Source: Cannabis sativa
Taxonomy: Eukaryota; Streptophyta; Magnoliopsida; Rosales; Cannabaceae
Assembly (NCBI RefSeq): GCF_029168945.1
Contig: NC_083603.1
Coordinates: 47,006,406 to 47,070,405, forward strand
Direction of reading: 5' to 3'
Length of the DNA stretch: 64,000 nt
In this document: piece by piece, positions 34,901-45,237 of the stretch
Numbering within the stretch: position 1 is the first letter of the stretch
Layout of the letters: each line of letters opens with the position of its first letter
Translations under genes and position numbers: made by a program
Notes under the pieces: model-generated
The model's input: the letters and a program-made list of their open reading frames with translations, nothing else
Told to the model about the DNA's origin: nothing
Databases searched by the model: none

Positions 34901-37118
34901 CAGGCCTATGACAATCTTGAGTTCATAGCACAACATTGAAATCAGGAATCTTATAATTTAAAATAAAATACATAAATTGTGTAACTATAGCCAATATCAC
35001 TGTCAAGATATGAGTTCTTTACTTTCTTTTGTTTCTCGAAACAAAAGCAGCAATTTTTACCATAAAGGAATGTTACAGGTGAAATCGGAGAAACTGGAGT
35101 TCCTTGTCTGCTTATTATGATATCTGGGTTGATGCTCAATGTGACTATGGAATTGCTAGATACATCATCAACCTGAAAGAAATTTAACAGGTACACACTA
35201 AGGATTATAACTTAGTACACATTGGCACTAAGAGATTATAAGAATCAGCAAATACGCCATATACAAAAAAGTAAGAACTATGAAAAACTGACCATAAATC
35301 CAAATCTTTGATTCCCTATGTTCTTTCCATTTATAGGAAGGAGTGAGCCCTGGCTTATGTTCAAAGACCTTAGAACTTCTGTAGATGAATTCAGGACTGG
35401 TTGTGAGAAATACAGATACACTTTAAGGTGATTGAAATTATTTGTTGCCAGTACTGATCTAGTTTGACCATCAAGTTCAAGTAGCTGCTCTGGAATTCGA
35501 ATCCTTATGTCGACAGATACATCTCTTCTGTCTGCACATAAACCCATCAAAAAAAGGGGAATTTGAATGAGAGACAATACTCTGCTGGAGAAAATGAAAA
35601 TGAACCATACTTTCACATATCATGGACAAGCATACTCACCAAAATGAACAAAGAAAATCGAATTTGTTGTTCTAATGAATCTGTTTCCAGCAACATCAGT
35701 GCAGAAACTTTTATCCATTGCCAGAACAACTCTTCCAAATTCAATTTGAGATGACAAACTAACATCAAGAGAATATTTCAGGTTTGGTTGCAGAACATTA
35801 AGTGAACTTGGTATAACTTTGCCTGCGCCATAAACCAGCAGCTGCAGAAAGCATATGGAATTTACATTCATTTAATCAGCAGACACAATACTAATCATTA
35901 CAGAACAATAACAAGTAAAAGTATTTATGAACATTATAAATCATAGTTATCTCACTTAGCAGTGAAGCAATTTCTATAATTCAAGTTCAAAAGAATTTTC
36001 GAAACCAACAATACAAAGAGTAATGAATCTGGGTTGGCCACCTACTCACGTTGCAGGCATTTGTAGACAAACATGTAAAACCTCCTTCACCAGTACAGGG
36101 TTCACTGAATGATATATTTACAGAAAAATTCAATGCATTTGTAAAAGAATTAGAGGTGGTAATAGATGCTGTAGGAGATACTGTATCTGCAAAAACAATA
36201 AGATGAAACACACATTGACTTAGCATCTTATGTTTACTCAAACTGTAATGAATGACTGCAAATATAGCAGCTGAAACTTAAGCTCATTGTAATATATTTA
36301 TTTTCCCCAATTTTAGAGACTAATTGACTTATCCAAACTTCACTTGGGCAAAAGTTCCAATCTTACAATACCATTTAATTTGGGTTGACTAAGTGTGAAT
36401 ATAATAATATTCTTTTACCTCTTGAGCTAAAGCAGGGCAAAATACAAAGTTGGTAAATTTGGGGAAATGCATGTCTTAGTTTCATTTAGAAAACATAAAT
36501 GTCTTCACCAAGCTTTGTTTTTTAAAGAAGGATTATTTACCAATTGTCCAGTTATAGCTAGCACAGCCAACTCCCTGAAGCCTATTGGTGCAGACTTCAA
36601 ATGTATGAGTCCCATCCTGCAACCCCAAATATGAAACTTTTCTAGTTTCACAATTTGAGGCAATTCCACCATCCAGCTGCATGCATGGAAAAAAAGTTAA
36701 TTGAATAATTAACCATCTGGTGTCTTAGTTTCTAACTAGCACAGAAAACAAAAGAAAAAATCTCAAAAGAAGAAAATTTAAAAAACCAGATGTAATAGAC
36801 CAATATAGTTACTAAGAATCCACATAGCTATGATTGACACTGGAAACCTAGAAAAGATTATACTTTCACTCATATTTTACTCAGAACAAGATTGAAAAGA
36901 AAGCATACCCTGCATGTGTAGGTACAATCTCTACAGATGCTCCCATTTCCAACAAGGAAAACCTCAAATACAAAAGTTGCTGAGTTCAAATGTGAGAATG
37001 CATGAGGAGCTTTCAAGAACTTTACAGGGACCTCTGAACCATTGCATCGTTCTTCAAAGCACAGAAGTGAAAAAGCACAGAAAACTAAGACCAAATGAGA
37101 GTTTTTGAGCAAACCCAT
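31925..37118 (-). CDS. Multi-pass membrane protein with Cys-rich and Ig-like ectodomain, 13 exons
   Basis: Minus-strand exons: 37118-36909, 36676-36541, 36186-36050, 35841-35640, 35531-35293, 35172-35061, 34915-34765, 34611-34469, 34358-34192, 34117-33809, 33724-33669, 33514-33300, 33099-31925. Total 3252 bp, 1083 aa, all phases consistent. Residues 1-26 look like a signal peptide. Residues 27-115 are Cys-rich (CRDCTYTC). From about 116 to 445 Ig-like units follow, with SPTASITTS, NISFSEPC, CTDVAGNRF and NVTKDVAGN, resembling the bacterial Ig-like (Big) pattern. From about 450 on there are some eight or nine hydrophobic helices, a loop with FHWYQELIRVTLGPGKR, and a Ser-rich cytosolic tail (about 975-1083). 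The gene looks intact. Function is unknown to me; a cell-surface or endomembrane receptor or channel-like role is only a guess. Intron 7 needs a GC donor (AAAAG|GCATGA) to keep frame. Confidence 0.88.
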
Positions 37119-37401
37119 TAAGCCAAAAAAAAAAAAAATTAACCCACTAATCGAGTGTGAGACATGCAGAGCCAGACAGCTACTGCCAAAGGTTAAACAT
37201 TTATGGGTTTTGTGTAAAAACAATGTTGAACAGAGAGAGAAGAAGAGATATTAATGAAGTATTAGAGATAGATAGTAGAAGAAAATATTAAATGGATGAG
37301 CTTTGGCCGTTTAGTGGTTCATGAAGTTTCAGTAACAGATAGAGATAGTAGTAGTGCGTATAAGACTTGGCTATGATATGTAGAAGAGCTTTCATGGAAA
37401 G

Positions 37402-37444
<43 letters not shown>

Positions 37445-39268
37445 TTTATATTTTAACAAAGACAGATAGAGACAGGAAAGAAGAATCACTGGCGAGAAGA
37501 GCAGTACTGTCTTTGCAGTAGGGGCATTGTCACGGTTCAAATTATTGGAAATTTGGCTCCTTTTACTGCTGTGATAATTATTAGTTTATTATGGTATTTA
37601 TATACTATCTTCACGTCAAAATAAACTTACCCCTCTCTCTATATCATAGTAAAGAATGTTACAATATAAGTTTTCTCAGCATCAAAGTCCAAACATAAGT
37701 GTATGTAATCAAAAAAATCATTAAAAAACTAATCTTTCGAACAATAAGAGCTAATAAAAGGTAGGCAATCTTTTAGACTTTTCTTATTAGCTATGTTTGT
37801 TATCTGGGCAATGAAATGATTAGATTGACCCACTACTAAGGCCAAATCCATTATATAAATAAACCCAGAAAACGTTTTTGTAAAGGTCCCACCATGAGTC
37901 TCTCTATGCCTTCTTATTACCAACTTTTGTTCAGGTTCTGATCTGATCTGATCTGAAGCTCCATTCATGTTCTCTTTTCTTAATTGATTTTGTCAGCAAA
38001 AAAAAGAGTAAAATTTTAATAAATAAATAAATCTCAAGGTTCTCCGTGCATGGACAGTTGCTAAGGAGGGTCGAATCGAAGACCATGTTTAGAGCTGTTT
38101 GAAATGATTTCATGGAAGGACCCCACTCACTCACTGATGATCTTGGACTCCAGCTAATCCAAGTTTTGCCATTTAAGATGATACACTATATGGATGGTAT
38201 TTGCTTCTCTGTTCAGGAATGACAACATCAATAATTATGTTCTAATAATTGATCCAATATTATTTTTATATCAAAAATAAACACATTTATCACAAAATAT
38301 TATTTTTTAAATTTTATCTCTCCTCTTCCTAAGATTTGAGAATTTCTTCTATAAAGACAATAACTCTCAAAATTGCCAAAATATACATAATTATTTTTTT
38401 ATTTTATTTCTTTTTATGAAAAGTTAAATTGTTTTTCAATATTAGCAACACCTTATTTAATAGAGCATTGCTATTGTATGAAATAATATTTTATAATTAG
38501 TTAGCCCTTTTAATTTGTATTAAAGTAAAATAGGTAAGACTTAATATTAAATTGTACCAATAATAATATCACAAGAGTATTAAGGACGATAAGTGTCTTT
38601 TAACATTTCTCTATTTAATGATACCTCTATTTTTTTTTTGGAAAAATGATTTAAAATTTTAAATTGATTATTTGGCATAGACACTCTTTGAACAATTCAT
38701 TGAAGATGCTATTATTTTTAAATTAATATTTTGAAGTTGAAATTTTTATTTCTCAAAGAGCTTATTTGATAGCTCATAAAGTTCTTAGGTGATGATGCAC
38801 GAAGTCCACCTAAAGCAATCGCCTCACTTAAAATTAAGATCTTATGTAGTCTGAATAAAAAAAATTGGTTCTTATACAAATACTAATCTTGCCAAATATT
38901 ATTAAATAAAATTATTTGATGCAATGGTAAAGATGTTTTTAAGAATTTAAGGAGGTCACACCTAAATTTTATTTTCAACTTGGATCTAACACCTACATTA
39001 AAATAAGTTTGGGACTAATTTATGAAGAAAAATATGTTAGAGACTAAAAAATGACAGTATTGGGTGTTGGATACCAATAATGTTCTTTAGCATAAGAAGG
39101 TTGTGTTATTATTAATTACAAAAACAAAAGCTTTATAGGAGACCAAAACGAGAAAAAGAATTTCAAAATCTTATTAACAAATGCTTTTTATTTCCAAAAT
39201 ATATTCTATACATAACATATCTTAGTAGTGCAATAATTGAAAAATCATTTCCAATTTTGTGTTCTTTA
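37119..39268. other. 5' flank of the membrane protein gene and intergenic DNA
   Basis: The first 350 bp probably hold the promoter and 5' UTR of the minus-strand gene, including a GA/CT tract. Beyond about 37.6 kb I see AT-rich sequence and a short (GATCT)n-like run at about 37940-37956. Minus-strand frames of 67-79 aa (37729-38134) have no domain pattern. No gene is called. Confidence 0.5.
37405..37440. repeat. (GA)n microsatellite upstream of the membrane protein gene
   Basis: About 18 AG units, which read as (CT)n on the gene's coding strand some 290-320 bp before the start codon. CT tracts are common in plant 5' UTRs and core promoters, so it may be transcribed leader. Confidence 0.9.
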
Positions 39269-39786
39269 TGTAAGAATATTTTTTATTTAAGGAAATCTAT
39301 TTCTATATAAAGAAATAAATTTCTATTTAAGGAAATAAATAAATAATTGATTTTCTGATAAATGAATATTTTATATTCATTGAATCTGGACAAAATCAAT
39401 TACGTAATATTCTATATATGGTCAGATTTCTATATTCATTACCTGATTTGATTTCTTGAATTAATTGTCATAATATTCTGACAATTAATGTGGCATAGAT
39501 ACTGATGGAGTATCCCACCTATAAATATAGGGTCTCGGTCCCCGAGCTCCTCACTCATTCTGTTCATAACAGCAAATTCCATCTAAAGAGAGTTGAGAGA
39601 GCGAGGAAGCCCGATTACCCATGGTAGTCAATTTCCTTTGCAGATCAAAGCTTATGTGGGTTTGAAGCTCAAGATTCAATGGCTGGAGGTATTTCGATCC
39701 TTAAGTTATATAGTGTATATATTTGTTTAATTCCGCATGTTATATACACTACATATATTTTATATTATACATATAAATTTCTATCA
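39269..39786 (+). repeat. Left 518-bp LTR
   Basis: It starts TGTAAGAATATT and ends TTTCTATCA. A TATAAATATAG box at about 39521-39531 and the GC-richer GGTCTCGGTCCCCGAGCTC after it suggest the transcription start region. It is followed at once by the primer site. Confidence 0.93.
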
Positions 39787-39788
39787 GT

Positions 39789-39800
39789 TGGTATCAGAGC
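39789..39800 (+). promoter_or_regulatory. Primer binding site (tRNA-iMet type)
   Basis: TGGTATCAGAGC lies two bases after the left LTR, complementary to the 3' end of initiator tRNA-Met. Confidence 0.88.
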
Positions 39801-40290
39801 GGTTTTTATCTCTGCCTTGATTTTAGTTTGAGTTTTATATATATATATATACTCGTATATACAGTGTTTATATATATATATTTAATTCAGTGTTGATATA
39901 TATATTTATTTTCGTTGGGGTATATATTTATATATTCATATTCATTCAATCCCAATTATAAATATACATATATATTTTCATACATATATACTTGTTTATT
40001 CATTCAGTTCATATATATATATTCATATACATATATATATATATTTTCTTCATTTCATTACGTATATATGTTGTATATATATATATTATTTATATATCTA
40101 AATGCTATATACAAATATATACATATATACATTTCATGTTTATATATATACATACAGTATTTTTTATTTTTCTGTATATATATGTATATATTTATATATA
40201 TATATTGTATATGTATTAATACATTCATATATTAATATAGATTGTTCTAAGCATGAAAATCCACTTTGAAAAAACAAAGAAATCTCAAAA

Positions 40291-40912
40291 TTATTTTTCA
40301 GAAAATTTTGGTGATTTTTAAAGTCTTTGTTTTATGTATTTTCGATGCATAAAATCTATATGAATGTCTTAATTTTGCATTTAGATTCATTTGGAATTGA
40401 TTTCATGATTTTTGGAAGTTTAAGGAAATTTTATTATGTCGTTTATGGCAGTGTATTTTTCAAAAAAAAAAAAAAAAGGGAAAAAAAAAATTTCGATTTT
40501 TTTTTTTATATATTTTTTATTTATTTGGAAATATAAATTATTCTCCTATTGTTAATTTAGTCAATAAATTGCATTCATTAATTTCCATTTTCATGGCTAA
40601 GAATATATTTATTTTTATTTTTCAGAAAATTTTGGTGATTTTTAAAGTCTTTGTTTTATGTATTTTCGATGCATAAAATCTATATGAATGTCTTAATTTT
40701 TGCATTTAGATTCATTTGGAATTGATTTCATGATTTTTGGAAGTTTAAGGAAATTTTATCATGTCGTTTATGGCAGTGTATTTTTCAAAAAAAAAAAAAA
40801 AAAGGGAAAAAATTTCGATTTTTTTTTATATATTTTTTATTTATTTGGAAATATAAATTATTCTCCTATTGTTAATTTAGTCAATAAATTACATTCATTA
40901 ATTTCCATTTTT
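40291..40912 (+). repeat. Direct duplication of about 300 bp
   Basis: A unit beginning TTTTTCAGAAAATTTTGGTG at about 40294 is repeated at about 40616, and the two remain very similar through poly-A stretches to TTAATTTCCATTTT. The frames MFYVFSMHK (40327) and the 86-aa frame at 40700 are the same sequence read twice. Nothing indicates a real protein. Confidence 0.85.
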
Positions 40913-41689
40913 AATTTAATACATATATTTAGAATTAATATGTTATTTAGTATAAACTGAAAATGGAAATTTGTTTTAATATGGTAATTAATTACATGAT
41001 TTATTTAGGCATGTAATAATTGTGCAATTTGTATAATTGTGCATTTAATTATTTATTACCAAATTTATGTAATTTATTGTTTAAATTAATAAAATTTGAA
41101 AAATCTGCCATTAAGTATAGTCTTTAATTTTGCATTTAATTCATTCCATATAATTAATTGTACTAATTTGTATAATTACCTTATTTATACAAATTAATTA
41201 TTAGTATAAATATTTAAGATATTATATGGTCATAAATGCATAATTAATTATATATTATGGAATTAAGCATTTAATTTATTATCATACAATAATTGTATTA
41301 ATTTGTATTTATTTGGCAAATTTATGTTTAATGCAATTAATTTAGATTTGTATGATTTAAATGCTATACATAAATTCCTTTTATAGTGCTAGATATATTT
41401 AGAAATATTCAAACATTAAGATAGGTTGAATATTTTATATAGCACATTAAGTTTCATAAAACTTCATAAAATATTCATAAAACTTCCTAAAATGAATAAA
41501 ATATGAATAAAATGTAAGTAATTTTGTGGTTTGACATAAGAAAACATGAATTTGGGACAAATGCTCATATCTAGAACGGTTTTTAATGATCTTCGGACGA
41601 CCACACTAGGAGCATTAATCTCAGTGATTGTCTACTATGTTAATAACGAAATTACTTTTAGGTAGAGCCCAATACCTAATGTCAAAGTG

Positions 41690-42490
41690 AAAATATAATT
41701 TTATATAATTAGGGAGTAGCCACAGCATCCTTATTTGTATAAAATTATATATTAATTAAAATTCACCTTAATGGACATAACTTGTAATTAATTATATAGG
41801 TATAATAATTTTACCCCACAGGGATTTTATTATATTTGTATAATTAATTAGGATAATATGTTAAATTAAATTCTCTTAATTTACCCCACAGGAGTTATGG
41901 GGATTTAATTTAATAGTGTTATCACAAATTTAATTAAAGATAGATAATAAACCTTCATTTTCCAAAACTAATTGTTTAATTAAATCTATCATAAAGTTCA
42001 TGTAATTTTATTAAATTTAAAATTTAGCCCACAGGCAATTTTGGATTTAGTAAAATTTTAATCTTCAGTTTATACTTTGGTGTCTAGTGAACCACATAAT
42101 TTTAAATAATTAGGGAGTAGCCACAGCATCCTTAATTATATAAAATTATATACATTAAGTGGATTAAGATCACATAATGGACATGAATTATGTGAACATA
42201 ATAATCTTACCCTACAGGGATTTTATTATATTTACATAATTAATATATTAAATTAAATTCTCTTAATTTATCCCACAGGGAATTATGTAGATTTAATTTA
42301 ATAATTTTATAATAAAGTATAAAATTTTGAAACATTTATAAATAATTAAGTGTTTCATACATTTCATTGAGATAGAAATATTAAACTTTAAGTTTTTCAT
42401 AAATTGTGTAAATCTATCATAATCTACATCTAAATCTAATCTTATTAAATTAAAAATTTAGCCCACAGGCAATTTTTGTTTAATAAGATT
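41690..42490 (+). repeat. Two diverged internal repeats with CCCACAGG motifs
   Basis: TTAGGGAGTAGCCACAGCATCC occurs at about 41709 and 42110, with a weaker third copy at 43601. After each of the first two come the same phrases in order: CAGGGATTTTATTATATTT, a CCCACAGG-A/G-TTATG stretch and TTTAGCCCACAGGCAATTTT. So a block of roughly 400 bp was duplicated. It is non-coding in all frames. Confidence 0.8.
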
Positions 42491-43357
42491 TCATATTTAA
42501 GCATGTTTATTCATTGGTAAAAACATGATTCATTTAAACCTCAAAACTATATATGTAATTTTATTACATCACTATTCATAAATTTCTTCCATACTAGTAG
42601 AAAATTTCTTCCATAACAGTAGAAATTTTCAAAATTTATTCTGATAATTTCATCTAGCATATACAGTTTTTACTGTATAATTAAGAAAAATAAATCACAC
42701 TTTATTATCACCAATAAATTTTAATTTATTGTGTATGAATTTATTCTAATATAGTTAATGTGATTATTAACACATAGTGGATTATTTTAGATTGTTATTC
42801 CACATTCATAATTTCTTGCAAGGTTTACAAATAAATCTAAGAAAGTCAGTAACTGTGAGCAAATCTTATCCACAGATAAGATAACTTCTCACATTTAGAA
42901 GTTTAAGGAACAAGCAATATAGTAGTGACTTTGTTTTAAAATTAGCAAAGATCTTTATGTTCCAAGATTCTATTGAAACTTGATTTAGACACATTTAGAG
43001 GTCTTTACTACAAATGATGTCACTCATAAAGATATGCAAATTCAATCTGACAATAAGAAATGTGTTTACATTCTCACTTGTTTTTTCACCAATAATATTC
43101 ATTAGGCAACATTGAGAAACATAAAGATTTAAAAGAATATTCATTGCTAAGAAGTTCATTTTGAACTAAGAATCAATAACAAATGAGATTTACATTCTCA
43201 CTTGTTTTTATAAAAGATTCTATTATAGACCTTGGCATTTGTTGCTTGTTTCAATTCATTAATCAATTCCAAACAGTGAACTAGAGAAGAAGGTATACAG
43301 CTGCCATAAAGATTTTTCTCTAATAGTGGTGAACATATGCAAGCTTAAGATGTCTAC

Positions 43358-43545
43358 CTATAGATTAAAACAAACATCTCACAAATTGGTATTATATCAT
43401 CTTTTCCTTTAGGTTTGAAAAGAGAATTATGGAAATAATTATATACCAGAAGGTTAGTGGGAGTAATATTTGTTTTATACGTAGACAATATGTTACTTGC
43501 AAATGATGATAAAAGTTTTCTATATAAGTTGAAATAATTCATATC
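43358..43545 (+). pseudogene. Copia reverse transcriptase fossil
   Basis: Two stretches read like RT but in different frames. Around 43361 YRLKQTSHKLVLYH resembles the YGLKQ motif region. At about 43450-43540 the frame reads VIFVLYVDNMLLAND, matching the active-site block usually written FLVLYVDD-I/M-LLA, with the second Asp of YVDD changed to Asn. Frames are broken by small indels. The minus-strand 62-aa frame over this place is a shadow. Confidence 0.75.
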
Positions 43546-44704
43546 TCAAATTATTATTTTGAGATAAGGAATATAAATAATATATATATATTTAATTAAT
43601 TAGAGAGTAGCCACAGCATCTCTGATTAAATAAAATTATGTATTATTCATCTGATATAACTTTTATCTTTAAGTGTGATAAATTCAACTCGAACCAAAGA
43701 TTCGAAAAATGATCTGGAGTGAGAATAAATTAAGAACATTCATTTGCTTCTATTTTAGAAGCCTAATGTATGCCTAAGAGTCTGAATAAGACTTTGCATT
43801 ACATTTATTTCAGGATCGTTAAGTAGTATCAGAATAACTAAAGTTAAGACCACTTTATTTTTCATACAAAGTGATGAGGTATCTTTAAGATACTAAAAAT
43901 TATATTCATACATATTTTAAGATGAATTGACCATCTGGAAATATAGTTAACCAATTAGATTCTAACGTACTTCACTGGTTGTATTGATTCACGTAAATCA
44001 ATATTTTATTACGACCTTAAGATTACCAGTAAGTTATATTGTAGAGAATCTTGATTGCTATTTCCACTATAGAAGTCAGATTCATTTATTGTTTTGAGGA
44101 TACATCTCGTATGATGTATTATAGAGTTTCATAGTAGGCACAGAGTTCGAATTACAGTTTCATTAGGCCATTAAGAAAATTTTGCGATAAATTCAGCTAC
44201 AATATTTATGGCTAATAACTCTAAGAGTACTGGTCGAAGCTAGCATATCGACATTAAGTATTTAGCCATAAAAAGGCGTGATAAGTGGTCATTAATCACG
44301 CAAACTGAATTGGGTCATCGCATAGATCCTTGACTAAAGGCATGCCGCAACACAAATTCAAGGATCATAAAGTAAAGATGGGATTCAGTTAACCCATGTG
44401 CAGTTTTTTTATTTGTACAACCAAAAATTATTTAATGAAACTCTAATTTCGATATTTTCTCATATTTATGTGCACCTTAATTTCATCTGAGAAAATTATC
44501 GTAAGAGGACCTGAATAAACATAAGGGTTAGGGTTTATTCACTTAAGTACATTGCCACATAAAGTACATTGTTATATAATAAATATATCGTAATACACGG
44601 AAGATAATACTCGACTTATAATGAGGACATGTCGCTATGATTCGTATGTTTATTATATAATGAGGAACGTTTGGGTTTGAATGTTTTAGTCTAAATGCTG
44701 ACCA

Positions 44705-44714
44705 AGTGGGAGAA
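44705..44714 (+). promoter_or_regulatory. Polypurine tract
   Basis: AGTGGGAGAA directly precedes the right LTR, the expected place for second-strand priming. The complete Copia element has a near-identical tract at 22481-22490. Confidence 0.8.
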
Positions 44715-45232
44715 TGTAAGAATATTTTTTATTTAAGGAAATCTATTTCTATATAAAGAAATAAATTTCTATTTAAGGAAATAAATAAATAATTGATTTT
44801 CTGATAAATGAATATTTTATATTCATTGAATCTGGACAAAATCAATTACGTAATATTCTATATATGGTCAGATTTCTATATTCATTACCTGATTTGATTT
44901 CTTGAATTAATTGTCATAATATTCTGACAATTAATGTGGCATAGATACTGATGGAGTATCCCACCTATAAATATAGGGTCTCGGTCCCCGAGCTCCTCAC
45001 TCATTCTGTTCATAACAGCAAATTCCATCTAAAGAGAGTTGAGAGAGCGAGGAAGCCCGATTACCCATGGTAGTCAATTTCCTTTGCAGATCAAAGCTTA
45101 TGTGGGTTTGAAGCTCAAGATTCAATGGCTGGAGGTATTTCGATCCTTAAGTTATATAGTGTATATATTTGTTTAATTCCGCATGTTATATACACTACAT
45201 ATATTTTATATTATACATATAAATTTCTATCA
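44715..45232 (+). repeat. Right 518-bp LTR
   Basis: It has the same length and, as far as I can read, the same sequence as 39269-39786. It is followed by the target duplication cttta. Confidence 0.93.
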
Positions 45233-45237
45233 CTTTA

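Larger units (their letters stand above)
39269..45232 (+). mobile_element. Recently inserted non-autonomous Copia-type element
   Basis: A 5964-bp element with two 518-bp LTRs that appear identical at every base I compared, a perfect 5-bp target duplication cttta (39264-39268 and 45233-45237), a primer site TGGTATCAGAGC just after the left LTR, and a polypurine tract AGTGGGAGAA (44705-44714) just before the right LTR. The inside has no long ORF. Only reverse transcriptase fossils remain near 43.4 kb. Identical LTRs mean a recent jump, so proteins must have come from another copy. The region 39840-40220 is (TA)n-rich and the open frames there are artefacts of composition. Confidence 0.92.

Noticed and set aside
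37729..38134. Two minus-strand frames upstream of the membrane protein gene as an extra gene
   Set aside because: There is no domain pattern, no splice context and a (GATCT)n-like run in the overlap. They are probably chance frames.
39915..40235. A 106-aa Tyr/Ile-rich frame
   Set aside because: It is a translation of a (TA)n-rich stretch in the LTR element leader.
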